A stretch of 64,000 nt of DNA from Gaoshiqia sediminis (GTDB taxonomy: Bacteria > Bacteroidota > Bacteroidia > Bacteroidales > Prolixibacteraceae). Numbering within the stretch: the first letter of the stretch is position 1; every line of letters begins with the position of its first letter. Below, in pieces: positions 17,496-26,305 of this stretch. The translations under genes were made by a program, and so were the position numbers. Below the pieces are notes generated by a model that did no database searches, had not been told where the DNA came from, and worked only from the letters and a program-made list of their open reading frames with translations. The stretch spans positions 1-64,000 of the forward strand of contig NZ_JAPAAF010000016.1 of assembly GCF_025907915.1 (NCBI RefSeq), written 5' to 3'.

Positions 17496-19967
17496 TTACA
17501 TGGGATCTACATCCGCGTGGATGATCAGGTTCCCGTGATTGGGCATTGATTTTATTTGGCTGACAGCGCCCATGATTTGTTTTTTCGACTGGCCGAGCTT
17601 GCTGTCGCGTTCCAGTTTCACCCAGATTTCTTTCTGAAACCAGTTTTGGATGCGGCTGATGACCGGGTATTCGGGCCCAAGGATGTTAAAGCCGAAATTT
17701 TTCCGCAGCAGGGTTGCCAGCTGGCTGGCTGCCAGATTGAGGCGTTCCTGGTTTTTGTGTTTGATGACGATCTTGACCAGCCGGAAATACGGCGGATATT
17801 TAAACAGTTTTCGTTCGGCCATTTGCCGGTTAAACAGTTGCGTGAAGTTGTTGGCAACCACTTCGTGCAACACCGGGTGCTTCGGCTGCGTGGTTTGGAC
17901 GACTACCCGTCCCTGTTTGTTTTTTCGTCCGGCGCGACCGCTAACCTGCGTGATCAGTTGAAACGAACGTTCATATGAACGGAAATCAGGATAATTCAGC
18001 AACTGGTCTGCATTCAAAATGCCCACCACGCTGACGTTGTCAAAATCAAGTCCTTTGGTTACCATTTGCGTTCCAACCAGGATGTCGATCTGTTTATTTT
18101 CAAATTGATAGATCAATCGCTCGTAGCCTTTTTTTGCCCGGGTCGTATCCAAATCCATGCGGGCTACTTTTGCTTCGGGGAACAACAGGCTGAGTTCTTC
18201 CTCAATTTTCTCGGTTCCAAACCCACGGGTACGTATTTCTTCCGAGTGGCACTCCCCGCATTTTCCGGACAAGGATTCCGTATGTCCGCAGTAGTGGCAA
18301 ATCATTGCCCCACGGTGTTTGTGGTAGGTCAGGCTTACGTCGCAATGGCGGCATTTGGGAATCCAGCCGCAGGTGGCGCATTGCAGGTAGGGGGCGAAGC
18401 CGCGCCGGTTCTGAAACAAGATTACCTGCTCGTCGTTTGCCAGCGCCGTGTTGATTTGCTCGAACAACTCGGGTGTGAGCAGCGATTTCATTTGTTTGCG
18501 GCGCGTGGCCTCCCGCACATCGGCAATCACCATTTCGGGCAGGCTGATGTTTTTATAGCGCTCGGTAAGCTCAACCAGCGCGTACTTCCCCGTTTTTGCG
18601 TTGAAATAACTTTCGAACGAAGGGGTGGCTGTGCCCAAAATTACCGGGGCATGGTGGATTTGACCGAGCACAACGGCTACATCCCGCGCATGGTAACGGG
18701 GTGCCGGGTCGAACTGCTTGTAGCTGTTTTCGTGCTCCTCATCCACGATAATCAGTCCCAGCTTGCGGAAGGGCAGGAAAACGGCCGAGCGTGCGCCCAG
18801 CACCAGTTGAAACGACTGCTCTTTGTCGTGCAGTGTGTTGAACCAAATTTCAACGCGTTCGGCGTCGTTGAACTTGGAGTGGTATATGCCGGCCCTGTCG
18901 CCAAAGGCACGTTTCATGCGGGTGATCAGCTGCGTGGTCAGGCCAATCTCGGGAACCAGGTACAACACCTGGTTTCCCTTTGCCAGTTGTTCCTCAATCA
19001 GTTTGATGTAAATTTCGGTTTTTCCGCTGGAGGTGATGCCGTGAAGCAACACCGGTTTCAGGCCCCGCAGTTGTTGGCCGATTTGCTCCAGTGCCACTTC
19101 CTGTGCCTCGTTCAGATCGAAAATAACCGGTTCCTGATCGTGCGAAAAATCCAGACGGCCAATTTCAATCTCTTCGGTGCGCAGGATGTTTTTATCGATC
19201 AGCGCCCTCAAAATGCCTTCGCCCGATTGGCTTCGTTCCAGCAGTTCTTTCTTTTCCATGCTGGCTTTTGGCTCGGCATGATAAAGCGTTTCCGACAGGA
19301 AAAACTCAAACAACGTTAGTTGTTTCCTGGCTTTTTTCAAGCTTTCCAGTGTTTGGGCAATAGCGGATTCGGTAAGGACATTGGCATGCAGGAAGATAAA
19401 CGGCGCCGTTTTGGGCCGGTAGTTTTCTTCTACTTTTTCTTCTACCAGGATGGCGTTCTTTTCAAGCAGGATTTTTAGCGTGGAAAAGGCCGACCGCTTT
19501 CCTATAAACCGGTTGATGTCCTGAATGTTGGCCTGTCCGTGCCCTTGCAGCATCAGTAAAAGCGCTTCTTCCTCTCCCGAGAGGTCAACCGGCATGTCGT
19601 AGTGGGGATTAAAGCTGATTTTTGTCTGGCTTTCCAATTTCAGTGCCGATGGCAGCGCCGCTTTGTAAACTTCGCCCAGGGTGCAGCAATAATAATCCAC
19701 CAGCCATTCCCAAAGAATCAGTTGGGCTTGGGTTACAATGGGCTCCTGGTCCAGAACGGCGTCAATATCTTTGATGTCGAACGAGCCGACGGGCATGTTG
19801 GTGTGCAGCCTGTAAACCAGTGCTGAGAAAAACTTGCGGGCCCCAAATTGTACAATCACCCGGATGCCAACTTTGATGCTGGCCTGAAATTCGGGCGGCA
19901 CCCGGTAGGTAAACTGATCACCAAGGGGCAGGGGTAATATGACATCGGCGTACAGATCGGTTGACAT
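17496..19967 (-). CDS. priA: Primosomal replication restart helicase PriA
   Basis: 3'-5' helicase that reloads the replisome at collapsed forks. 823 residues from ATG 19967 (MSTDLYADV). The frame runs on upstream through the tRNA-His gene, so the longer start is not credible. The N-terminal 3'-binding domain begins DVILPLPLGDQFTYRVP. Helicase motifs include Walker A GITSSGKTEIY, the DEEH box, and GTATPS. The eight-cysteine zinc region (CATCGWIPKCRHCD, CHYCGH, CGEC) is intact, as are motifs V and VI (GTQMVTKGLDF, QVSGRAGR). A long open frame on the opposite strand is a shadow of its biased codon use. Confidence 0.95.
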   Translation of the reverse strand: MSTDLYADVILPLPLGDQFTYRVPPEFQASIKVGIRVIVQFGARKFFSALVYRLHTNMPVGSFDIKDIDAVLDQEPIVTQAQLILWEWLVDYYCCTLGEVYKAALPSALKLESQTKISFNPHYDMPVDLSGEEEALLLMLQGHGQANIQDINRFIGKRSAFSTLKILLEKNAILVEEKVEENYRPKTAPFIFLHANVLTESAIAQTLESLKKARKQLTLFEFFLSETLYHAEPKASMEKKELLERSQSGEGILRALIDKNILRTEEIEIGRLDFSHDQEPVIFDLNEAQEVALEQIGQQLRGLKPVLLHGITSSGKTEIYIKLIEEQLAKGNQVLYLVPEIGLTTQLITRMKRAFGDRAGIYHSKFNDAERVEIWFNTLHDKEQSFQLVLGARSAVFLPFRKLGLIIVDEEHENSYKQFDPAPRYHARDVAVVLGQIHHAPVILGTATPSFESYFNAKTGKYALVELTERYKNISLPEMVIADVREATRRKQMKSLLTPELFEQINTALANDEQVILFQNRRGFAPYLQCATCGWIPKCRHCDVSLTYHKHRGAMICHYCGHTESLSGKCGECHSEEIRTRGFGTEKIEEELSLLFPEAKVARMDLDTTRAKKGYERLIYQFENKQIDILVGTQMVTKGLDFDNVSVVGILNADQLLNYPDFRSYERSFQLITQVSGRAGRKNKQGRVVVQTTQPKHPVLHEVVANNFTQLFNRQMAERKLFKYPPYFRLVKIVIKHKNQERLNLAASQLATLLRKNFGFNILGPEYPVISRIQNWFQKEIWVKLERDSKLGQSKKQIMGAVSQIKSMPNHGNLIIHADVDPM

Positions 19968-20048
19968 CGTGTTGCAAACTTCGCAAAATTTATCCGGTTT
20001 TGAATGGGGGAGGAACAGGTCTTTAGGCATGAAGCCAAATTTGGGCAT

Positions 20049-20078
20049 AAAAAAAGGATGCCGTTGCTGACATCCTTT
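20049..20078 (-). terminator. Rho-independent terminator after tRNA-His
   Basis: Perfect 8-bp stem (aaaggatg / catccttt, 20071-20078 and 20053-20060) followed on the minus strand by a run of seven T (20049-20055). It lies directly 3' of the tRNA and should separate tRNA-His transcription from priA. Confidence 0.8.
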
Positions 20079-20081
20079 CAG

Positions 20082-20156
<75 letters not shown>

Positions 20157-20244
20157 ATTTTGCTTGCGGGTGCAAATATAGTATTTTATTTGAAATCCCT
20201 GCAAGCATTTTTTTAAGTTTGCCGGTAATTTTTTAGGTGCAGAT

Positions 20245-20652
20245 TTAAAGCTTTTCTTTTTCAATTACTTCCCCGTTCGAATTTAAAAGCAGGGTAAATC
20301 GGGTTAGCTGATCATCGCGTACAATCAATTCGTAGGTCGTTTCATTCGCACGTTGAATGGTGATGGCATTCATCAGTTCGCCATGCTGTCGGGCTGTTTC
20401 GCGAATGGGTTGCGGGACGGTGTCGAGCTGCAGGTTTACTTTCAGGCTTTGTAATACCCCGGCGACATTGTACCGGGCAATGTGTTCCAGCTCGTCTTTG
20501 TAAAAAACGGCCTCATATTGGTCGCCAACTTTGGCCCATTCTGTATTTAGCGGACTGTTAAACCGGCCCGAGAAGGCTTCTTTTATCGTTGTTGGCACCA
20601 CTATGGCTTTATTGCCGCTCAGTATTTTATGAAAGAAATTTTTTATATCCAT
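20245..20652 (-). CDS. PepSY-like domain protein
   Basis: A 135-residue protein of the small PepSY-like (beta-lactamase-inhibitor-like) family common in Bacteroidota. The FSGRFNSPLNTEWAKVGDQYEAVF stretch with a W and a later YELIV strand is the usual pattern: an F-x-x-x-(F/Y) opening, then W-x-x-x-x-x-x-Y. No signal peptide is visible, which is unusual because most relatives are exported. It follows the ECF sigma gene by 68 bp on the same strand and may share its transcript. Its function is unknown; a regulatory partner for the sigma factor is only a guess. Confidence 0.7.
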   Translation of the reverse strand: MDIKNFFHKILSGNKAIVVPTTIKEAFSGRFNSPLNTEWAKVGDQYEAVFYKDELEHIARYNVAGVLQSLKVNLQLDTVPQPIRETARQHGELMNAITIQRANETTYELIVRDDQLTRFTLLLNSNGEVIEKEKL

Positions 20653-20720
20653 TGTTTCCGTTTGTTGCGTAAATTGTTTTCAATATGGACGTTCAACTCC
20701 GAAATAGTAACAAAACTTCA

Positions 20721-21293
20721 TTACAAATCTTTTTCGAACTGAACTTTGTACAGGTAAATTACACGGGTCCTGGCCCGTTTGAGGCGCATCTTTACCGCAT
20801 CTTCACTAATCCGGAGGGTTTGGGCAATTTTTTTTCCCGGAAGGTTGTCCTGGTACTTCATCAACAGCAGGGCTTTTTCTTCGGGGTGGATCATTTCCAG
20901 TATTTTCATCAGGTTGTCGTAGCTCAAATCTTGCAGGTCAGCTTCTGATTCATCAATAATGTCAGGAATTTCGTGTTGGCTGTTCCAGTTTGGATAGTGA
21001 AGTTTCTTTTTCAGTCTCAAATAATCAATCGAATAGTTGTAGGTGATCGCGTAAAGCCAGGACGAGAATGAGGCGTTTCCTTTAAAGCCGGGCAGCTTCT
21101 CGTAAGCCTTCGATAAAATATCATTGGCAAAATCTTCTGCTTGTCCCCGGTCTTTGATAAAACTGTGGCATTTGTCCATCACCTTGTGAAAGTACCGGTG
21201 GTAAAGCACTTCATACAGTCCGGTCTCTTTTTCCTGAACGATCAGCCGGATGAGTTCTTCGTCAGTGATCTTATTTCGTTCTTCTTTATGCAT
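20721..21293 (-). CDS. ECF RNA polymerase sigma factor
   Basis: A 190-residue extracytoplasmic-function sigma factor. Region 2 spans about 25-95 (YHRYFHKVMDKCHSFIKDRG, then FSSWLYAITYNYSIDYLR), and region 4 spans about 125-180 (LLLMKYQDNLPGKKIAQTLR with its HTH ISEDAVKMRLKRAR). No anti-sigma factor with a recognisable ZAS or FecR domain is next to it; the downstream gene is PepSY-like. It is transcribed away from the lipoprotein/L,D-transpeptidase operon, 184 bp apart, so it may control that envelope module, but I see no direct proof. Confidence 0.92.
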   Translation of the reverse strand: MHKEERNKITDEELIRLIVQEKETGLYEVLYHRYFHKVMDKCHSFIKDRGQAEDFANDILSKAYEKLPGFKGNASFSSWLYAITYNYSIDYLRLKKKLHYPNWNSQHEIPDIIDESEADLQDLSYDNLMKILEMIHPEEKALLLMKYQDNLPGKKIAQTLRISEDAVKMRLKRARTRVIYLYKVQFEKDL

Positions 21294-21477
21294 TTCGGTT
21301 TATTGACAGACTGAATCTTAGCTGAAATTGAAATTTTTCTAAAATTTTTTGTTGCCCGCGTTACTTCGTCACATTGCTCCGTCTAAATGAAGATTTCAAC
21401 CACATTTGATCTTACTGAAACGAAAATAATCAATGCGATTGGAATAAAAATAAAAAAACAAATTTTACTAGTTAACG

Positions 21478-22077
21478 ATGAAAAAAAAGTTGATGCTTGT
21501 TGTGACAGCTGTATGTATTGCTGTCGTGTTCAGTAGCTGCGGAAAAGCTCCGCAAGCCGAAATTGATGCAGCCAACGCTGCTATTGAAGCTGCGAAAGCA
21601 GCAGGTGCTGATGTGTATGTTGCTGAGGATTTTGCAGCTCTTCAGGATTCGATGAATGCTGTAAATGAAAATGTTGAAGCACAAAATGCAAAACTTTTCA
21701 AAAATTTCAGCAAAGTAACAGAGCAATTGGTGGTGGTTAACCAAATGGCCGTTGAAACTCAGGCCAAGGCTGAAACCCGCAAAGCTGAAGTGAAGCTGGA
21801 AATTGAAGCGCTGCAAGCTGAAGTAAGTTCAATTCTGTTGGAAAACAACGATTTGGTTACCAAAGCTCCGAAAGGGAAAGAAGGCGCTGCTGCTTTGGAA
21901 GCAATTAAAAGCGACATCAGCCTGATCGAAACTTCAGTTGGCGAAGTGGCTACTTTGGTTGCCAATGATAATCTGATTCCTGCGTTGGACAAAGTGAAGG
22001 CTGCCAAAGAAAAAGCAGTGGCCATCAATACCGAGTTGAACGAGGTGATTGCCAAATACGCAAAAAGCAGACGTTAA
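21478..22077 (+). CDS. Alanine-rich coiled-coil lipoprotein
   Basis: A 199-residue lipoprotein: signal peptide 1-20 and lipobox FSSC with the acylated Cys at 21. After it comes GKAPQAE, without the acidic surface-export signal known in Bacteroidota, so a periplasm-facing lipoprotein is likely. The mature part is Ala/Glu/Lys-rich and predicted to be nearly all helix; the segment around VYVAEDFAALQDSM resembles DUF4398. It ends AKYAKSRR, a basic tail reminiscent of the C terminus of Braun's lipoprotein. A strong terminator follows at 22114-22144, before the transpeptidase genes. The physical link to two L,D-transpeptidases suggests a cell-wall-anchored spacer; this is inference. Confidence 0.8.
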   Translation: MKKKLMLVVTAVCIAVVFSSCGKAPQAEIDAANAAIEAAKAAGADVYVAEDFAALQDSMNAVNENVEAQNAKLFKNFSKVTEQLVVVNQMAVETQAKAETRKAEVKLEIEALQAEVSSILLENNDLVTKAPKGKEGAAALEAIKSDISLIETSVGEVATLVANDNLIPALDKVKAAKEKAVAINTELNEVIAKYAKSRR

Positions 22078-22113
22078 TAGAAGTTCGAACATAAGCTATA
22101 ACCAGAAAAGATT

Positions 22114-22144
22114 CCCCGGAGTTTGCCTCTCCGGGGATTTTTTG
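22114..22144 (+). terminator. Rho-independent terminator after the lipoprotein gene
   Basis: Perfect 8-bp GC-rich stem (ccccggag 22114-22121, ctccgggg 22129-22136) and a T-rich tail (attttttt region 22137-22143). It may attenuate rather than isolate the downstream transpeptidase genes, giving more lipoprotein than enzyme. Confidence 0.85.
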
Positions 22145-22159
22145 TCATGTGCTTAGGAT

Positions 22160-23266
22160 ATGGGTAAGAAACGAAGAAAGCAGTATTGGTGGATTCTGGG
22201 GGTGTTGATAGTTCTGCTTGCTGCCGGTGGAGTGGCCATCTTGCTGGCGCCGGAACCTCCCCGGCATGAATTGAGGCTTGCCCGTGAAGCGCTGAACACT
22301 GCCCAAAAGGCCCAAGCCGAAGTGTATGCCCCTTCGGTTTATAACGAAGCCCGCCAACTATACGATTCGGCCATGGTAAACTGGTCCCGGCAAAACGAAC
22401 GGTTTTTCTTAAACCGCGATTTTAGCCAGGTGCAACAATTTGCAATGCTTTCTTCTGAAAAGGCAGCTGATGCGGCGGCGCATTCTGTACACCAGGTGAA
22501 AAACACCAACAGCCAGGTGAAAAATAGCATTGCTGAACTGGGGAAACAGGTGTTGCACTATGAACGCGTTTACAAAAAATTGCCACTCTCCCGGAGTGTG
22601 ATCAATGAGCATAATAAGGGAAAGATGAAATTGGCGGAAGCCAAAATCGCTGATGAAAGTGGCCGCTACAAAGAGGCAAAAACGCATTGCCAACAGGCTG
22701 AAAAATTGATAAAAAGCTCGAATGAACGGGCAGAATCGCTACTGAAAGCCTGGTTTGCCCATTATCCTCAGTGGAAGAAAGACGGCGCTGAGGCCATCCG
22801 TTTGTCAAAAGGGGGGAAAAAAGTCATTTTGGTGGATAAGCTGGCCCATCAGTGTGTGGTTTATCAAAACGGCAAAGCGATCCGGCAATTTGAAGCCGAA
22901 CTTGGAATAAACTGGATGGGGGATAAACGGCGAAAAGGCGATAAAGCTACACCCGAAGGCATTTACCGGGTAACCCAAAAGAAAGAAGGAGCCCGTACCA
23001 AATTTCACCGGGCTTTGTTGTTAGACTATCCGAACGATAATGATAAGCGACGTTTTGCTGCCGGGAAAAAGAACGGGAGCCTTCCGGCCGGTGCGGCTAT
23101 CGGCGGATTAATCGAGATTCATGGTCACGGAGGAAAAGGAGTGGATTGGACCGATGGCTGCATTGCCTTGACCAATGAGAATATGGATGCCTTGTTCCGG
23201 TTAGTGGCTGTGGGAACGCCGGTTATTATTGTTGGATCACTTAAACCGTTAAGTGAGATTTACTGA
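22160..23266 (+). CDS. L,D-transpeptidase (YkuD) with N-terminal anchor and coiled coil
   Basis: A 368-residue enzyme predicted to form 3-3 cross-links in peptidoglycan or attach proteins to it. One membrane helix (about 10-30) is followed by a long helical region (35-200) with a DUF4398-like start (AREALNTAQKAQAEVYAP), similar to the preceding lipoprotein. The catalytic YkuD domain is at about 220-368, with H321 (IEIHGHGG) and the nucleophile C334 in WTDGCIAL. The usual S-x-G-C appears as T-D-G-C, and the usual R after GC-I/V is A, a slight departure. It is followed directly by a second YkuD gene. Confidence 0.88.
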   Translation: MGKKRRKQYWWILGVLIVLLAAGGVAILLAPEPPRHELRLAREALNTAQKAQAEVYAPSVYNEARQLYDSAMVNWSRQNERFFLNRDFSQVQQFAMLSSEKAADAAAHSVHQVKNTNSQVKNSIAELGKQVLHYERVYKKLPLSRSVINEHNKGKMKLAEAKIADESGRYKEAKTHCQQAEKLIKSSNERAESLLKAWFAHYPQWKKDGAEAIRLSKGGKKVILVDKLAHQCVVYQNGKAIRQFEAELGINWMGDKRRKGDKATPEGIYRVTQKKEGARTKFHRALLLDYPNDNDKRRFAAGKKNGSLPAGAAIGGLIEIHGHGGKGVDWTDGCIALTNENMDALFRLVAVGTPVIIVGSLKPLSEIY

Positions 23267-23279
23267 AATTAACAGAAGG

Positions 23280-23996
23280 ATGATGGAAGAAGAAACTGGC
23301 TCAATAAAAAAGGATCCGGGATTGCCTGCTGCAAAAACGAGAAAAGGGAGAATTGCTTTTTGGTTGATTCTTGCGGGGGCGATGCTGTTATTTGCTTGGT
23401 GGATGTTAGTGGCTGTTCCGTGGTTAAAAAATAGCAACCTAATTTTCGCGAAGGAAGAAAAAGAGGAACAACCCGTCGGACAGGAAATTGCTGATTTGAA
23501 GGACTTAAAGGCCGACATTGGCCGCCTGCAAAAAAAGATTGATCGCATGACCCCCGGAGGCGTTTACCTGATCGTGAACACCTCGGACAATACTTTCTTT
23601 TTGTACAAGGATAAAAAATTAATTCGCAATGGGCTCTGTTCAACCGGAAGCTATGTCAAGCTCGAACTGAACGACGAAAAGAACTGGGTATTCGAAACCC
23701 CCAAAGGCGTGTTCACCATAAAAGGAAAAATAACCTCGCCGGTGTGGCGAAAGCCCGATTGGGCCTTTGTGGAAGAAGGGCTGCCTGTCCCTTCGGCCAA
23801 CGATCCCTCGCGGTACGAGTATGGCGTGCTGGGAGATTATGCGCTCAGCCTCGGCAGCGGGTACCTGATCCACGGAACGCTGTATAAACGTTTTCTCGGG
23901 CAGCCGGTTACGCATGGTTGCATTCGGATGAATGATGAAGATTTGGAAGCTGTTTACCAAACCTTGCCCATAGGGGCAAAAGTATTTATTTATTGA
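23280..23996 (+). CDS. L,D-transpeptidase (YkuD), second copy
   Basis: A 238-residue second L,D-transpeptidase. I start at ATG 23280 (MMEEETGS), just after agaagg; a GTG at 23253 would overlap the first copy. It has one N-terminal membrane helix (about 27-48), a short coiled coil (KDLKADIGRLQKKIDRM) and a YkuD domain with H198 (YLIHGTL) and C214 in VTHGCIRMNDED, a canonical HGCIRM active site. It differs enough from its neighbour that the pair is not a recent duplication; they may have different acceptors. The next gene begins 1 bp after its stop. Confidence 0.9.
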   Translation: MMEEETGSIKKDPGLPAAKTRKGRIAFWLILAGAMLLFAWWMLVAVPWLKNSNLIFAKEEKEEQPVGQEIADLKDLKADIGRLQKKIDRMTPGGVYLIVNTSDNTFFLYKDKKLIRNGLCSTGSYVKLELNDEKNWVFETPKGVFTIKGKITSPVWRKPDWAFVEEGLPVPSANDPSRYEYGVLGDYALSLGSGYLIHGTLYKRFLGQPVTHGCIRMNDEDLEAVYQTLPIGAKVFIY

Positions 23997-23997
23997 T

Positions 23998-24801
23998 ATG
24001 GATTTACAGGAATATACCCGGAGGAAACCAGTTCCCTTCCAAAATTATGTGTTGGTTCTGATCCTGTTCGGTTTTATCGTGATTGCGCTTCAGTATGCCG
24101 TTTTGTCGGTGTTGGCTGTTCGTCAGAAGATGGAAGCGATCAACGAACAGGTGGATGTCAAATTATCGGCTGTCAATACGCAGCCGGTCGATTCGGCCTG
24201 GTTTGAATTGTATAAGGAAAAAGCCTGGCTGGAAACCCGCGTTCAGATTGCCCGGACCGATTCGATCAGTTTGTCGGTCAACCTGAAAGACAGTGTCTTA
24301 CAGCTGGAGTTGAAGGGGGTGGTGTTGAAATCCGTCAAGATCATTGATTTTGCCGCCGACGCGTTTTTTTATCAGCTTAATCCGGGAGCCTATCATCATT
24401 TATTTGGCACACAGGCCCAAGGGGGCAGTAATTACTCAACGATCGTGAAGGCGCCGATCACCATCAAGAAAGCGCCAAAAGATACCAGCGAGGTGCGCAC
24501 TGAGGTGGTTGCCAAAATCGATTCGGCAAAAGTTGAAGCCGTACATTGGATGCTGACCCTGGATAATGGTGTTCTTTTTAAAATTGAAGGGACTGACCAA
24601 TACCTGAAAAGCAACTGGTGGGTTGGACGGAAATTTTGGTTTTGGCAAGACTTACATAAGATAACGCAAGATCTTCGGCAAACGGTTCAGTTTGAAATTC
24701 CCGAATATCAGCCTGAAATCCGGGTTCATATCTCCGAGGCCGAGGCCAGGGCTATTTTCAGAGCCTTGCCGGTGCACCCGCTGATTTGTATCCGGTTCTG
24801 A
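23998..24801 (+). CDS. Bitopic membrane protein of the L,D-transpeptidase operon
   Basis: A 267-residue protein I do not recognise. A cytoplasmic tail of about 18 residues leads into one membrane helix (about 18-41, YVLVLILFGFIVIALQYAVL), followed by a periplasmic coiled coil and a beta-rich domain with KDSVLQLELKGVVLKSVKI. It is aromatic-rich near GRKFWFWQDLHKI and ends RALPVHPLICIRF. There is no catalytic motif. It lies 1 bp after the second transpeptidase and ends the operon at a strong terminator, so it probably helps or scaffolds those enzymes. Confidence 0.75.
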   Translation: MDLQEYTRRKPVPFQNYVLVLILFGFIVIALQYAVLSVLAVRQKMEAINEQVDVKLSAVNTQPVDSAWFELYKEKAWLETRVQIARTDSISLSVNLKDSVLQLELKGVVLKSVKIIDFAADAFFYQLNPGAYHHLFGTQAQGGSNYSTIVKAPITIKKAPKDTSEVRTEVVAKIDSAKVEAVHWMLTLDNGVLFKIEGTDQYLKSNWWVGRKFWFWQDLHKITQDLRQTVQFEIPEYQPEIRVHISEAEARAIFRALPVHPLICIRF

Positions 24802-24803
24802 AT

Positions 24804-24850
24804 GCAGCAAGGCCGGAATTCAAACGGGATCTTCCGGCCTTGCTGCTTTT
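24804..24850 (+). terminator. Strong terminator ending the L,D-transpeptidase operon
   Basis: Perfect 15-bp stem (gcagcaaggccggaa 24804-24818, ttccggccttgctgc 24832-24846) followed by TTTT. It separates the plus-strand envelope operon from the convergent hydrogenase gene. Confidence 0.85.
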
Positions 24851-24877
24851 GTACGTTATAAGTACGTTAATTTCAGT

Positions 24878-26305
24878 TTACAACGATTTCATCGAGTTGA
24901 TGAAATTCTTTTTGGCTTTGGCTGATTTTATGTAGGCGCCTGGCCCGGAAATACATCCGCCTTCGCAGGCCATCACTTCGTAGAACTGGGAATTTGCTTT
25001 TCCTTTTTCCATCATTTTTAAGGTTCTGATGGAGGCCCGGTCGATACCGTCAATTTGCTCGTAGCTGAAATTTTCGATTTTCTTTTCGGCCAGTACAGCC
25101 CCCAAAACGCCGCCGCTTTGAGCAAACCCGCGCGATTCTTTCGTGTAATTGTCCACCGCGATGCCCTCCATCTTCTCGGGTTCAATTTGCATTCCGAGCA
25201 GAATAGCATCCAGCTCTTCGAAACTCAGCACAAAATCAACCGAACCCAAATCTCGGGCTTCTTTTCGTTTGGCAACGCAGGGGCCAATAAATACCAGTTT
25301 GGCATCCGGGTATTTTTCGCGCAATTCTTCGGCAGTGTAGGCCATGGGTGACGGTGTGTGCGAAACATGGGGCAGCAAGCCGGGCACATGTTTGCGAACC
25401 GTTTCGACATACGACGGGCAGCAGGATGTGGTCATGAACGATTCGCCTTGTTCCAGTTTTTCTTTTAGCTCTTCGGCTTCGTGGCGAGCTGTTTTTTCGG
25501 CGCCGCGGGCCACTTCAACCACTTGGCTGAACCCAATTTGTTGAATGGCGGCAAACACTTTTCCGGGCGTTTCGGCATATTGTGCCAGAATGGACGGGGC
25601 AACCATGGCAATTACCTGCTTTTTATTTTCGATGGCACGTAATACATCAATAATGGACGACAGCTCAAAGATGGCCCCAAACGGACAAGCGGTGATGCAC
25701 TTTCCGCAGTAAACACATTTGTCTGGATCAATTTCTTCCAACCCGCGCTCATTCTTTTTAATGGCTCCAACCGGGCAGGCCTCCTCGCAAGGAATAGGCA
25801 TGTAAATGATGGCGTGGTAAGGACAGGCTTTTTGGCACAGTCCGCAGTTGATACATTGGTCGGCCTTAATTTCGGTTTGGCCGCTGGGTGTAAAGCGAAT
25901 GGCGTTTTTCGGGCAATTCATAACACACGGACTGGCCACGCAACCACGACATAAGTTGGTTACCACGTAGTTTGCCTGCACGCATCCGGTACAGGCTTCG
26001 TCAACCACCGTCAGGATGGTGTCCGACTGCTTTTCGCGCGCTAGTGCTTCGTGTGCATATTTTTCCAGTGAGTACAGGTCAATATCGTCTTGCGGAACTT
26101 CGAAGCCCAGCAATGGCAGCATTTTGTAGCGGGTGATTGCCCTTTCTTTGTAGATACAGCAACGGCCACGAGGAGTCCGGTCTTTCGGGTAGAGCTCTAC
26201 CGGGAGCGCGTTGATTTTTGATTCGAGTTCGCCTGCCTGAAACATTTTTACCAGCCGGGCCATCAGCTCGTGCCGGATAATCATCACGTTGTTTAAATAA
26301 GCCAT
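24878..26305 (-). CDS. Monomeric [FeFe] hydrogenase, group B-like
   Basis: Cytoplasmic H2-evolving or -sensing enzyme, 475 residues from ATG 26305 (an upstream TTG is less likely). It has ferredoxin-like Fe-S binding with several CxxCxxCxxxCP sets (CINCGLCQKACP, CVYCGKCITACP, plus CRGCVASPCVMNCP), then the H-cluster domain: L1 TTSCCPSYV, L2 IGPCVAKRK, and L3 EVMACEGGCISGPGAY. L1 has Tyr where TSCCPxW is classical, and L3 has GPG in place of GGG, as in the group B-type sequences as I remember them. No hydE, hydF or hydG is present here, though they are required. It lies near a rubrerythrin and a Crp/Fnr regulator. Confidence 0.9.
   Translation of the reverse strand: MAYLNNVMIIRHELMARLVKMFQAGELESKINALPVELYPKDRTPRGRCCIYKERAITRYKMLPLLGFEVPQDDIDLYSLEKYAHEALAREKQSDTILTVVDEACTGCVQANYVVTNLCRGCVASPCVMNCPKNAIRFTPSGQTEIKADQCINCGLCQKACPYHAIIYMPIPCEEACPVGAIKKNERGLEEIDPDKCVYCGKCITACPFGAIFELSSIIDVLRAIENKKQVIAMVAPSILAQYAETPGKVFAAIQQIGFSQVVEVARGAEKTARHEAEELKEKLEQGESFMTTSCCPSYVETVRKHVPGLLPHVSHTPSPMAYTAEELREKYPDAKLVFIGPCVAKRKEARDLGSVDFVLSFEELDAILLGMQIEPEKMEGIAVDNYTKESRGFAQSGGVLGAVLAEKKIENFSYEQIDGIDRASIRTLKMMEKGKANSQFYEVMACEGGCISGPGAYIKSAKAKKNFINSMKSL

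Noticed and set aside
18066-19319. A 417-residue open frame antisense to priA
   Set aside because: A shadow of biased codon use; no domain, start site or homolog-like pattern.
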